The notes beneath the pieces were generated by a model. It did no database searches. It was given only the letters and a program-made list of their open reading frames with translations, and was not told where the DNA came from. From assembly GCA_029962745.1 (NCBI GenBank), contig CM057151.1, forward strand, positions 1,181,298 through 1,245,297: 64,000 nucleotides of DNA, in the 5' to 3' direction. The translations under genes were made by a program, and so were the position numbers. Shown here piece after piece: positions 1-10,906 of the stretch. Each line of letters begins with the position of its first letter. Within the stretch, counting starts at the first letter, position 1. This DNA comes from Echinometra lucunter (lineage: Eukaryota > Echinodermata > Echinoidea > Camarodonta > Echinometridae).

Positions 1-1150
1 ACGTTTATTTAACGAACTGGTCGACTACAGGTGTTACAACTGTCAACAGTTTCTAAGTATATATATTCTCCCGTTCGAACGAAAAAAAAAAATGTGTGTC
101 GGGGGGGGGGGGGGTGCGGGCGAGATTGTCTAACTTCAGACCAGCTATCCCACCGATTGTTGAATTTGCATTGAAAAAGTATTTTTTTCTTTAAAGATTA
201 AATTCTGCTTTTGACTTCACAATATATAAACATATATACATGTATAACAAACCACATATATTCATAACATAAACAGTATAAAATCAACAACACAAATGTA
301 ATTCTAATTAAATAAGACAATATTGTAAAAGGCAAGGTTACAGTAAAATGATATACTTCCATCTGTTTTCAAATGATATGAAGTTGTTTCTTTTAACATA
401 AATGTAATGTTCAAGAGAGCGATAATGCATTTAAAAGAGTTGATTGAAAATATGTTATATTTGCATTTGCTGGAAAATATATAGTATTTGGCATAACAAA
501 TAATGAAAATAAATTGAACTCCATCATTTCCATAAAATCATTCAAAGCATTGCATTACAAAGTAAAATAAAGTTTAAGAATAATACAATTGCAAATTCAT
601 TCATATTTAGGAATTCAAAACAATTCTGTATAAATAACAAGTATTTACTTTAATCACATTCTACCTCTTTCTTCAACCCATTTCTTCTTCCCAATTCCTT
701 CTTCATATAACTTTTCCTTCGTTGCCTGTCTTTTATTCCCCAACTCCTATCCTTCTCTTCTTTCTCTTCTGCCTTTTAGCTCTTTCATCATTTATTGCTT
801 ATATTTCACAATAACTATGTACCATGCTACTTCTTTTCCCTTCTTGATTGTATCTATTTATTAAGGAGTGCAAGCAACTATAAAAAAAATACCGCTTATA
901 TCCTCCTAGCCAACTCGCTAAGAATCTGTCCCCCCCCCCTTTGTCTTTATTCGTTTACTCTTGTCTAGTCCTTACCCACATCTCAACTTGCTTAAATACT
1001 TTTATGTGTTTTATGCTGTAAGTACCATGTTTTGTAATTATTTTCTTCAATTTTACACAGTCCTGTAATATACATTGTTCCCACATAAACATGTAACCTG
1101 GATTTATTTTTGTTTGTTTCAGTTTGTTTTCATATGAATAAAGTTGATGT
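1..1150. other. AT-rich stretch, no gene seen
   Basis: No supportable coding region. It holds a poly-A run next to a poly-G run (about 81-114), a pyrimidine-rich patch (about 660-780) and a C run near 931-940. The piece around 415-480 matches 25826-25875, where the second copy is followed by a SINE, so at least this part belongs to the duplicated landscape. A 69-codon minus-strand frame at 955-1164 has no recognisable domain and I do not call it. Confidence 0.5.
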
Positions 1151-1159
1151 TGAAAATTA

Positions 1160-2990
1160 CCCAATTACATGTGTATGGAATATACATTGTTCATTATCTC
1201 AGGAAGATATTCTACAAACATTATAATTCAGAATCGTAACGGGCAAATATTTTACACATTTCTACCTCAGTGTTGTTACACAAGGATACATTCATTGTGT
1301 AAACAGAAACGTCTTCGATTAACTTGGGTATATGGGTTCATTAAGTCCTCTTCGTGTCATGAGGCAATTTTTATAACTAGTCGCAAAAAAAAGACGATTG
1401 ATGTATTACATGAATTCCAGTAAAATATATTCTCGCCAACCTTCAATCAGCGAAGATATTAATCATGAAAAATAAGATTCATATTGTCGACCAATAAAAG
1501 TGTCATCAAGAGTATTTATATAATCAAATGCTTTCGATTCCAATTCTAGACCGATAAAATATATTATAACGATGATAATGTATAGCGCCGGTATCCGCCA
1601 GGGCCTGACGCTCATGGCAAATTACACATCATTAACATCATCGATCAAATACATATTGGAAATAAATTCTTCACCCTCAAACCAAGTACAAATATTACAT
1701 GCTGTTGATATCCATTCCTCTTCACATACAATTCAATTAGAAGAAACATTTACATATAATATATCAATTATGCTCATTTCAAAAAGAGTTTCAATTATAT
1801 CCCAACTATAAAGTTTTTGTTTCATTTGATAATAGTTTACTTAGTATATAGGTAAGAGCTACATGAACTGTGAGAGGGTACCTCCTATCGTATATGCAGA
1901 AACAACACAATTACATAGTGCTCATCAATAATGGAATATCTGTAGTTCGCCTCTCGACGTCTTAGATTTAATGATCTATTTCGGTACCGCATTGATCACC
2001 TAATTCAATTTTCCTTAATGCAGGTAAAACCAAAGGGAGGTGGTTTACAGTGCATGCCAGACATGCCAGGGGAAAAAAGTTCGAAAAATTTCGAGAAAAA
2101 AAAAAACAGTTCCAAAAAGTCGCCAGAATTTTTAAAAAAAAATATTTGTAGGACACTTTCAAGTTATGTGTATGGCGTAAAGTGTCTTCTATAAGATGAA
2201 TATAAAATAAAAATTTAGCGATAACTTACACTCAGGTGAGGTTAGGTCTTTCCTTCTTGTCTTGTTGTCGTCGTCGTTTCTATTCGGGATGGGTTTTTTT
2301 TTTTCTTTTTTTTAAAGGGTGCAAAATTCAGACTAGATAAGAATTGGTATTTTGTTTTGGGCGGTGTAACAGATCTGGAGCTGAAGACGGTTAAAAGTTC
2401 CCAGTTGAAATGGTCCCCTAAAGGGATCATTTCAAAATAATACTTATGGATAGCTTTCGACATCTCCTATAAAATCGACTGCAGTATCAACCATGCTGGG
2501 TGACGAAAGGGGGGTGGGGGTCATTCTGGCACTTTGAAATATCTGTATGTGCAGTGTATATGATATTTAATATAATCGATTGACTGCAATTAAGGGTGGG
2601 AGGAGGAGGGATGGGCATTTGGGTTTTTTATGAAATCTCCTAGGCAGTCTTATGATGAACAATATATCATGCTCTTATTTTGGAATAACCAGTCGATAAA
2701 CACTTCAACGTGCAACAGCTAGGGAATGTTGTAGAAGTTGATCACCTGTGATATTTTTCCTCTGACATGATTATGCCGAACGTGTCAGACACAGAAACAA
2801 ACTGTGATATCTGCTTGCTCTCTGATAGATTCATCTTATCACATCCTTTGTAACATCCAGTACTTGTTAATGTACTTGTTTTAATCGACTGTTGGAAGTA
2901 ATGTATTACTTGATACTTCCTTTATCCAACCTAGAATCAATATCTTCGTACAGGTGCCCTGAAAGGCCATGGTCAGAATCTTTATTCTGG
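1160..2990. repeat. Unit A downstream flank of Ig gene, duplicated block
   Basis: This non-coding block lies 3' of gene A. It recurs beside every other family member (about 11165-13180, 18125-20200, 26280-27186 plus 31295-32220, 36600-38390 and 43585-45570). Shared landmarks, in order, are a stretch ending in a TATAGCGCC-type word near 1580, the word GTTCGCCTCTCGACGTC near 1945, and a polyG-interrupted segment near 2500. No gene is visible in it. It shows that the whole gene plus its flanks was duplicated, not just the coding sequence. Confidence 0.75.
2981..2986 (-). terminator. Poly(A) signal of Ig gene A
   Basis: AATAAA on the minus strand, 22 bases past the gene A stop codon. The same hexamer, in the same local context, follows genes B, C, D and E and is mutated beside remnant F. 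Conservation at this position suggests very short 3' UTRs. Confidence 0.6.
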
Positions 2991-3008
2991 TGAGAAACAC
3001 AAAGCGGA

Positions 3009-4988
3009 TTAAGGATTATCGCTGGAAAATGGTTCCTTTGAGTTATCTTCAAGAACAAAATACAGGTGGGTATCATCTGCTTTCTGTTCGGAAGGTCCAG
3101 CCGTTGTTTTCTGGTGAATGGCATCACTGGATTGGTAAAGGATGTTATCCACCATCACTTCACCCGAGGCTTCACATCCCCCACTTGAAGGGGTATGGGG
3201 ATCTTGACTGTGGAAGCACCGTGTTTTGTCGTCATTTTCTAGTACGAAATAGTGGTGTGTGGCATCAGTGTTATCTTTACCGTTGGAGTCTTTCAGTTCT
3301 TTCATGGTAATCGCCTCACTTGTATGCATTTGAATTTCAGCAAACCTCTTATCAGAGGGATCCACAATACAATCAGATCGTTCAACAACATCAAGGGAAC
3401 CCTGACTGCTACCAATCAGATTATCAGTTTTCAAAATATTCTGATGAATGTTAAAATCTAAGATAGGTGAGTAATAGTGGTCATTGGTTGATTCCTCGCG
3501 TTTCAAATGACAAACTGTCGTCCCACTGTTTTGGAACGTAAAGTCGGGGATCGTAGTGGAGAGGGTCTGAAGTTTTGCTCCAGGGGACTTTGCCCGACCT
3601 CTTCTTAGCTTATCTCGAACATTAATTGATTTATAGTTTTGTCTTCGAGTCTTTATTACAATGATGACCACTATAATGATGACCCCTGCTGAAATACTTG
3701 TAGAAATGAGAATGATTGTCGTATGGTCACTTATCGGTTGATATGTTGTCGAAAACACCGATGCTGCAGACTGAGATGTCGTAGATGTATCTTCGGTCTT
3801 TGTAGTCAAGAATTCTGATGGCGCCGTATTTAATTTTGTCATCGACCTCGAGATTAAAAGGTTATTTGTACTTATCGGTCCTGCAGATGAGTTCACACTT
3901 TTCGTTATCGCTGGGGAGAGGGTTCGTGGTAAAGAATTTGTAGGTTGCAATTGTGCTTGAGTCGATGACTTCTCTGTTGTTGAAGTTGGTTGAGAAGCTG
4001 ATGAAACAAAACCGGTTGATGAGGCCGTTGACATATTTACAGGTATAGGGAACTGAGATGCATTGCTTGAATCCGCTGGCACTTGATTGTTGATGGCTGT
4101 TGTTAAAGTTGTCAAGGTTGTCACTCCCTCTGTGATTCCTGATGGAAAGGGAGTAGAAGAAATGGGTGGATTTGAAAACAATGACGATGGAGAAGAACGT
4201 GATGACATCGTCGATATTGATCCCATGGCTGTCGAATCCTCGTTTAGGCCTGTTATTATCACCTGTGTTGATGAAGAGTTCGACTTCATGAAGGTGGTGG
4301 TCGTTCTCGGGGTGGATGACAGATTCGATTGGAGAGGAAGGATACATATTATATTTGACAGAGTACCATCCCTTGATGATACTCTAATTGAATGGTGCAT
4401 TGTCAAGTCATCCAAATTACTTGTGGAAAAGATCAAACGGCTCCCCTGCAACTGCAATTCAAAAGTTCTTCCGTTAATGCTGATCTGTACAGGTAGCAAA
4501 GAATACCTATGGAAATCGACGAGGTCACAATTCACATAATTCGTGTCAACTGAACAGTTGCAACTTATTACACTGATGTAGTAAACGTACAAACTTGTGG
4601 TATTAACCATTCTTGAATTACAATAATATTCTGCTGAATCTTGCTCAGTTATGTTAGAAATAACAAGTACAAGATTCAATTTGATGCCATTGGTTGAGGC
4701 ATCTACAAATGTATAGTAGCTGTAAGAAATCCGCGAATCATATAAAAAATATTCATCAATTTCACCATTTGGATAATTTGTACCAGCTCTTGCTATGTAC
4801 CTGTATTGACTAGTTTTCTGAAGCCAGAACAAATCGATGTTTGGATCCCAATCCGTCTCACATTCGAGAGTCAAATCATCTCCGACGTTCAGTGCTCTTG
4901 TCACTTCGACTGTAGTCGATCCATGGGAGTAGTGTGGGCAGGAGGCCACACATATCAGAATAGCTATGTAGACATTCAAGGCTTCCAT
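3009..4988 (-). CDS. Ig-domain transmembrane receptor-like protein, copy A (two-domain form)
   Basis: A 659-residue type I membrane protein in one reading frame without introns. Seen: signal peptide 1-23 (hydrophobic run LNVYIAILICVASC); V-like Ig domain with C42, W55 and DSAEYYC ending at C123; a second Cys-bearing domain about 140-220 (C143, C145, C154, C215); Ser/Thr/Pro-rich, probably O-glycosylated stalk about 225-420; membrane helix about 423-446 followed by KTRRQ; and a 210-residue cytoplasmic tail with Y506 (YSPI), Y580 (YFVL), Y618 (YQSS) and Y643 (YFVL). Inference: a cell-surface immune-type receptor that signals through phosphotyrosine. The YxxL motifs resemble ITIMs but have His, not I/V/L/S, at -2. 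I start at the second Met because copies D and E have stops just upstream of it; an upstream in-frame ATG exists at 5018. The ligand is unknown. Confidence 0.8.
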   Translation of the reverse strand: MEALNVYIAILICVASCPHYSHGSTTVEVTRALNVGDDLTLECETDWDPNIDLFWLQKTSQYRYIARAGTNYPNGEIDEYFLYDSRISYSYYTFVDASTNGIKLNLVLVISNITEQDSAEYYCNSRMVNTTSLYVYYISVISCNCSVDTNYVNCDLVDFHRYSLLPVQISINGRTFELQLQGSRLIFSTSNLDDLTMHHSIRVSSRDGTLSNIICILPLQSNLSSTPRTTTTFMKSNSSSTQVIITGLNEDSTAMGSISTMSSRSSPSSLFSNPPISSTPFPSGITEGVTTLTTLTTAINNQVPADSSNASQFPIPVNMSTASSTGFVSSASQPTSTTEKSSTQAQLQPTNSLPRTLSPAITKSVNSSAGPISTNNLLISRSMTKLNTAPSEFLTTKTEDTSTTSQSAASVFSTTYQPISDHTTIILISTSISAGVIIIVVIIVIKTRRQNYKSINVRDKLRRGRAKSPGAKLQTLSTTIPDFTFQNSGTTVCHLKREESTNDHYYSPILDFNIHQNILKTDNLIGSSQGSLDVVERSDCIVDPSDKRFAEIQMHTSEAITMKELKDSNGKDNTDATHHYFVLENDDKTRCFHSQDPHTPSSGGCEASGEVMVDNILYQSSDAIHQKTTAGPSEQKADDTHLYFVLEDNSKEPFSSDNP

Positions 4989-5392
4989 TTTCTCTGATGG
5001 CTTAAATTGAAACACCAATTAAATATCTTGAATCAATCTTTTCCTTGTGGTTGTGGAAGATATTCAACGTGAATTCACTAAGGAAAACCAGTAATCTTTC
5101 TGTTTTTCAGTGTAGTATTTAAACTATCAACGATGGTGTAATTGATAGTAAGCTCACCGTCTTTACTTTTTCAGTTCGATATGTGTTTAGATACGTGATC
5201 TTTCTTTGATCCGAGATCAGTGTAGGGCCTACTTACGGAAAATTTCACTGATAAACAAGTGTGGTTAACACAAAGTATCATGTGAATAAGAAATGAAACG
5301 TATTCACTAGTCACTCTTGTCGTTGTTCCATACAGTGGACTTTTCTTCAGTGTGGCTTCAGTGTTTTGATAATTAATATTGGTATACAAGTC

Positions 5393-5592
5393 TTTTTATA
5401 GTCTGCTTTCAAGAGATATAACTCACCGATCAAACCTCGTACGACGAAGACTCTCTGTATACCAGCCAATGCGGTAAAACAGATGATAATTACTAGCAAA
5501 GGATCATTCAGAATATATTTCTACTTCCCTGTTCCTGCATCACTCTGGCTGCTGTTGTTGGAAGATTTGTAAAATGAAATAGAAAGCGAAAG
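5393..5592 (-). promoter_or_regulatory. Promoter region of copy A: TATA-like box and IRF/ISRE-type element
   Basis: The minus strand reads TATAAAAA at 5393-5400, about 405 bases upstream of the chosen start. At 5576-5592 lies GAAATAGAAAGCGAAAG, three GAAA cores with two-base spacers, which matches the IRF/ISRE pattern GAAANNGAAANNGAAA (orientation-independent in known families). A minus-strand GTAAGT at 5231-5236 could be the donor of a 5' UTR intron. An ETS-like GGAA word lies nearby. Function is inferred from motif and conservation only. Confidence 0.5.
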
Positions 5593-5779
5593 ACCTTTTT
5601 TAAAACCCTTCCGAAACGTAATGAAATCAAGAGAGGGATAACCACGGTATTAAACAACACGGCACTTAAATAAATCGTGTAGTCATGAACGCAGCTAAGT
5701 GTTTTAACATAGTACAATGTTATGATTTATACTGTAAGGAATATGCTATGTCAGATACTTATGTTACATGATTTGCTTT

Positions 5780-6480
5780 ATGTGTCCCTGAGAAAAGGAA
5801 AATCATCAATATGATTTGGAGCAAGCAAAAAAAAAAAAAAAAAAAAAAAGGGGTGAAAAGCGCTTCGTAAAGTCTCTCAAAATATAGTTTTTTTGTTTGT
5901 TTGTTTGTTTTTGTACTACTTTTATCATCTGCTTTTGTTTTATAAGTTAAACCGACAGCCCACAAGACCAAACAAAATGGGTTGTGAATCTTAAAAGTTG
6001 GCAACCGGTGTTAGCAGACGGCCTATGAGACCAGCTTGCTGGTATATTGTAGGCTATAGGCCTTTCGCAATTCCGTCAAGTTTCTTAAGATCTACTATAG
6101 CAACATTGTCGTAGCAACATTGTCGGTCTTGTAGGCTGTCAACCTTATGGGCTTCAGGCTTCGTAGGCTATCGGTCTACTACTAAAGGCCGTCAGTGTAT
6201 TATAGGCCAGTCAATTGACTCTCAGCCCCTACATGTAGTTTGCAGGCACAAACCTTGGTCTGTCGAAATACGTTTATAGAGGTCTGAGTAGGAGACTTAA
6301 AGAAGGTCAATTGGGATTGCAGCCTATACTGCTCCAGATATTGACATTGCCAGCAGAGAGTTAGGTTTCTCTCAAGACCCATATGCGTTTTAATAAAGTT
6401 TCAATTAGGGTCTGTACCTACCAGACTACTCAGTCGCCATGTCGGTCTAGTTAGCTGTCGGTCTCGTGGGCTGACGTTAG
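5780..6480. other. Poly-A run and GTCGGTCT/TAGGC-rich low-complexity segment
   Basis: A 21-base poly-A tract (about 5828-5848) is followed by about 450 bases in which words such as GTCGGTCT, TAGGCTGTC and GGCCTATGAGA recur out of register. The segment recurs at about 15930-16575, 50110-50420 and 52440-53350, so it is part of the duplicated unit. No gene is supported. Confidence 0.5.
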
Positions 6481-8860
6481 ACTCAAAATGGGCTGTATAG
6501 AAGTCCAGAATACATATACACAAAATACTGGGAATATGCATAGTACTGCACGGAATTGTAGGGAAAGGATTTAAGAAGAAGATGCCTGCCCATTTACAGT
6601 GATTTTTAAAATAGAATTTCCAGGTAAAATATCATTGGGCTGTCAACACAGCATGTATTTACTTTCGCACAGCTTCCACGTGAATTTAAAAAATATATAC
6701 AAAGAAACAAAATGAAAATACAAAGGAAACAAAACAGACGAGGGGAAAGAGGGAGGAGGGGAGGAAATGGGGAAAAATATCAGGGATCATTTTTTTTTTA
6801 AATTGTAAATTACAACACTTCCAATAGCAAATAACATGTGAAGGTTCACAATAACATGTTGAAATTATGCACTTATTAAACACGAGACCGAAAACGGATC
6901 ATAAGAATTCGGGTAACTTATGACTGGTTATGATATATTAGTTCATAGTGGGTTATGTTGTTGTTGTTGTTGTTGTTATATTAGCCTTTTGCAACATGTA
7001 CTTTCACAATGCAAACATTTGTATTCATTATTGTAAATATGTTCATTTTTATACGCATATTTATTATTGTAAATATGTTCATTTTTATGCACAAATTCAT
7101 TTTTGTAAATATATTCTTCTTGAGACTCTCATACTCCCGATCGGGGGTCGATAGAGTTTAATAAGATCTTATCTTATCTTATCTTATCTTATGATACTCC
7201 AAAGAAGAGACTAATGAAAATTTTATAGGCCTACAAGCATGAATCAGCTGCCATACTGTACTTTAACAGAAATGGAGCGCGAAGCCAGTGTTGGCTGTTA
7301 GCATGAATGTAAATTGTATCATATACAGTTTATCAAAGAGAGAGCTCATGCATATAATTCACAGAGGTATATATTTCAGTATTATGTTTACTTTGGTTAA
7401 TTTTCATCTAGAAGGTATGTTTGATAGGGCAGGGAACTGGTTAATTTTACTAGGAAAATGCTTGTATTTTAATTCTTCTGACCCGTGAAATAATGAGGGT
7501 TTGCTACATGCATGAGACTTGCCAAAATCAGTACAACGTTTTCTTCTTGAATCCAGAAGTTCAAGGTTACAACTTTGACAAACATCTGCATACGTTTCAA
7601 TTAAAGCATGACAACATTGAACGATCTTTTTACGACAATCCTCCTCCCCCTCCCCCTTTCCCCATATAATTCAGTTATCTTACAATGTTTTTGCCCATAC
7701 ATATTTTTGGTTTGTCTTGTTTTGCCTTTGCTTTAAGGACAGTGGCATCACTTTAAAACTGTCAAGTATTTAATAATTATGTTTCGATCATGTTGTGTTT
7801 TACTTTTTGTTTGTTTGATAATGTACAATTTTGTTTTGATATAATGTGTCTTTGCTTTGTTATTTTCTGTTCTTATTATTCAACATGCATCTGTTAAGTT
7901 TTTTCTATTTCGTTTTGATTTTGATGATCCTTCAGTACGTGTCAGGATTTTGTATCAATAAGATTTGAATTTAAATTTGAATTTGAATTTGAATTTGAAT
8001 TTGAATTTGAATTTGAATTTGAATTTGAATTTGAATTTGAATTTGTTTTTTGCATAGGGCCTATGCAGGACAGCTCCAGAGTTTTATGGGCACAAGTCTT
8101 AACAAAGGATTATCTAGGTAAAGGAGTCATAATAAGTGTCATCCATCAGAGCTCTTGGAGTACAAAAATAGATATTTGTATCACTCAGAGAAATGTTCTA
8201 ATAGGCATTTATTGGTCAGCATGCAAGGTAATTAATATGTCATATGTTTTTATAGAGTAAATACATTGTAAGAGAGCTTTCATACATTACTGGTTCTGTG
8301 TATAATAGGGATTAGAATGTAAGTAGCAAATGCTGATTTCTTTTTTCTATTGCGGGACATGAGTTGAAAATGCAAAAGCATTAACAGAGTGTGTATAATA
8401 TCAGAGTTTGGATTTCAAAGTTTGTATCAAGAAATGCCCTTTTTATCTGCCCATTGTTCAGCTATATTATACATATTTTACATACCTTCAGGACCTTTCT
8501 GTATCACTCACTAGGGGAGGGGGATATATATCTTCAATGATTAGTATATTTACGGCGATTCCATGTTAGAACATGAAAAAAGGCTAAAATTTAAAAATGC
8601 TTCCAATGAGTCACAAATAGTGTAATATTTATCTTAACCTTCCTAAACCTTCCAAAACAAATAAGTTTTTGATCAATGTGACCTCAGATATGAATTTGCG
8701 GGGTAAATGGTGGAATTTTCAATTTTCATGGAATTCAGTTTCAAGTAAATTTTTGTAAATTGTAGGCAGTGTCCTGCCAACTTCAAAAACCTTACAACTC
8801 AGTGGAGTAAGGTATCATGGAAGCTTCCAAATCATGTCTGATTTTTTTTTATAACACATG
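6480..8860. repeat. Segmental duplication, copy 1 (pair of 23192-25815)
   Basis: Nearly base-for-base match to 23192-25815, apart from small indels, a microsatellite length difference and a 275-base insertion in the second copy. A more diverged third version lies at about 53340-54830. It is non-coding. The close identity means a recent duplication or gene conversion between units A and C. Confidence 0.8.
7978..8045. repeat. (GAATTT)n microsatellite
   Basis: About eleven hexamer copies, compared with about five at the matching place in unit C (24977-25012). The position at the end of an AT-rich 3'-UTR-like stretch suggests the tail of an old non-LTR retrotransposon. Confidence 0.8.
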
Positions 8861-8900
8861 GGGGCGCCAGCTTTGATTTTCCCGGACCTGTTTTGAGCAA

Positions 8901-10552
8901 TGTCCCTTACGACACACGGAGATGCAAAAGTTTTGACCACACTTTTGTTTTTCAGGCTGTAATCTTCTAATTTAAGTTTCTCTAACTTTGACTCGAGTGA
9001 TTGAAAAAGCCGATTAAGATATAATTTTCTTATTTTTTCTTTCCTTTATAAACTTTTAGATTTTGTCCCGTACGACACGCTACATGTATGTATCATTGCA
9101 GGATTTTGACAAAATAAGTCCAACAACGGTTTCACTTTAATCAAAACAAAATAAAAAGCCATTACTCCAGCTGGACACATTTTCAATACATAATAACATA
9201 TAATTATGTATTTATGTATTCAACAGATCTTTCAGTGCAGACCCTCACTTTTAAGGTGGAATCTATTAAATTTCAGACTTCAGTTTTTCATACACCATAG
9301 GTCAATCAGTATGTTCATGAGGGATCCTCATTAAAGCATAAATGAATGAATGACCTACATGCACTACTCTTATAATTCTGTTCCAAAGAAATCAAACTTA
9401 CAATGTGAAATAATTCAGACTAAAACCCTGTACAGTCTTTTTATTTTTTTAAGAGTAATCCAGGTTTAGATCGTTGCAAGTAAATGGATGAAAGGCTGAC
9501 TTTCACTGATGCCTCAGCGTCGTTTTCTTTGTCACTGAACATGAACATGCAGTTTCTGTCATGCAGTTTCTGTCATGCAGTTTCTGTCATGCAGAAGTGT
9601 AAACTTCAGTATCTTTTTTATTAACCTGATTAAAAAATGCCTGGCTGATGTTCAGCTATGTTCATCCCTCCCTCTCCATTACCCCCTTCCCCCCCCCCCC
9701 CCCCCCTGTATTTTGTCAATAAGGATGCCCATCACATTGACTTATGGCTTAAGAAACATACTATTTACAATTTATAAGCTCATTGTTGCACATTTTTGCA
9801 CTTATGGCTATAGATACACATTCAGGTCGTCCCGTACGTATGGTGGCCCTAAAGTACGCTCGACAACAGGTCATGTGCGACATAAATTTTCGCATCCCAG
9901 GTCCTGAACTTTGCATCCCAAGTCGTGAAATTCACGACCCGCGGTGCGAAATTACATGTCCCGTAGGACACACTATCATATTTAGGACCAAATTGGTAGA
10001 ATTCTTTACGCATCAGTTATTCCTAACCTGTCCACTGCCCTGTGATTTGATAGATTCTTTTACGTTTCAGGCAAATTTATTGATTTTAGGAAGTTACAAA
10101 GATAGAAAGCTGGAAAGTTTGACTTTGATTCAGAGATGTCCCGTATGACACATTATAGATGTCCCGTACGACACACTGTTATTGAAAATGTTAATCTTGT
10201 TCGTTTGTTCAGGAAAGATTTTTTTTTACAAACATATTTGTATAAATCTGTTTTTTGGTAATCGAATTTCATCTTGAATTGGAATTTAAATGAAGTTTCC
10301 AGTGCAACTCACAGACTTTTGAACCTAAACTTAAAATTTCAACAACAAAAAATCTTTTTTTTCTGCGTCCCGTACGACACGCGACTATTTTTCATCTCTA
10401 TCATAAAGGATGACTAATTCAGTCCAGTTACATCTTGTTTCTAATAGCCCTCTGGCAGTACTTGAGGATCACCACCAATCACATAGATATCCTTTTTTTT
10501 TGCTCTTGTCGAAAAGCTGTGAAGTGTTGTCTAAATGTCCCATACGACACAC
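8901..10552. repeat. Cluster of a dispersed 17-base word (TGTCCCGTACGACACAC)
   Basis: Eight copies with 0-3 changes (one partial) occur at about 8901, 9064, 9827, 9957, 10137, 10160, 10365 and 10536, all in the same orientation, with irregular spacing and dissimilar flanks. The word has a GTAC centre and imperfect outer dyad (TGTC/GACA). The surrounding sequence is ordinary AT-rich DNA. No exon is supported: the longest frame here (9783-10148) shows no domain. The first copy lies just beyond where the duplicated segment ends, so unit C has none. Function unknown. Confidence 0.65.
9546..9594. repeat. 14-bp tandem repeat, 3.5 copies
   Basis: The word CATGCAGTTTCTGT is repeated head to tail. 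It lies within the same unit A segment as the dispersed 17-mer. Confidence 0.85.
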
Positions 10553-10745
10553 ATGGAATCGTCCTTTATATCTTTATTCATTTTTGTGTGTTCTCTTAGT
10601 TAAAGCAAGAGTCAAGTTTTCCATTTTAATGAAGGCACTCATGATATCAGTCTCTCTCCCTCCATCTTTCTCCATCTCTTTTAATCTCTGCCTCTCTCGG
10701 TAGAAACAGCTACTTTGCCGTTTCCTCCTCTTTTAACACATTAAG

Positions 10746-10906
10746 AATACTTAGAAATGTTCGTCACATCTACTCTGAGGGAAAGAAGGTCCAGAAAGCT
10801 GCTCGGGGAACTCTTAACTCCAGCAATGAAAATGCAACAGTTCCTCAACGTTAACAAGGAGTTCCAAATAGCGAAGAACTGTTTCATGGACATGATAGAT
10901 GACTGA
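10746..10906 (+). CDS. Orphan terminal-exon-like ORF, unknown product
   Basis: After a pyrimidine-rich tract ending in AG (10745), a frame runs open to TGA at 10904-10906, and an AATAAA signal follows at 10948-10953. The first in-frame ATG (about 10757) gives roughly 49 residues, basic then helical in character (for example LLGELLTPAMKMQQFL, ending in DMIDD). This arrangement resembles a last exon with its poly(A) signal. I do not recognise the protein, and another frame is also open over part of it, so it may be chance or a stranded exon. The block just upstream (about 10600-10700) resembles sequence in copine intron 5, but this ORF does not match copine exon 6. Confidence 0.3.

Noticed and set aside
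955..1164. 69-codon minus-strand frame
   Set aside because: No recognisable motif; length is within chance expectation for AT-rich DNA.
3009..3480. ITAM in the receptor tails
   Set aside because: The YxxL/I motifs are about 60-70 residues apart, far from the 6-12 residue spacing of an ITAM.
9783..10148. 121-residue plus-strand frame in the 17-mer region
   Set aside because: No domain, spans two repeat words in one frame only, and codon pattern looks random.
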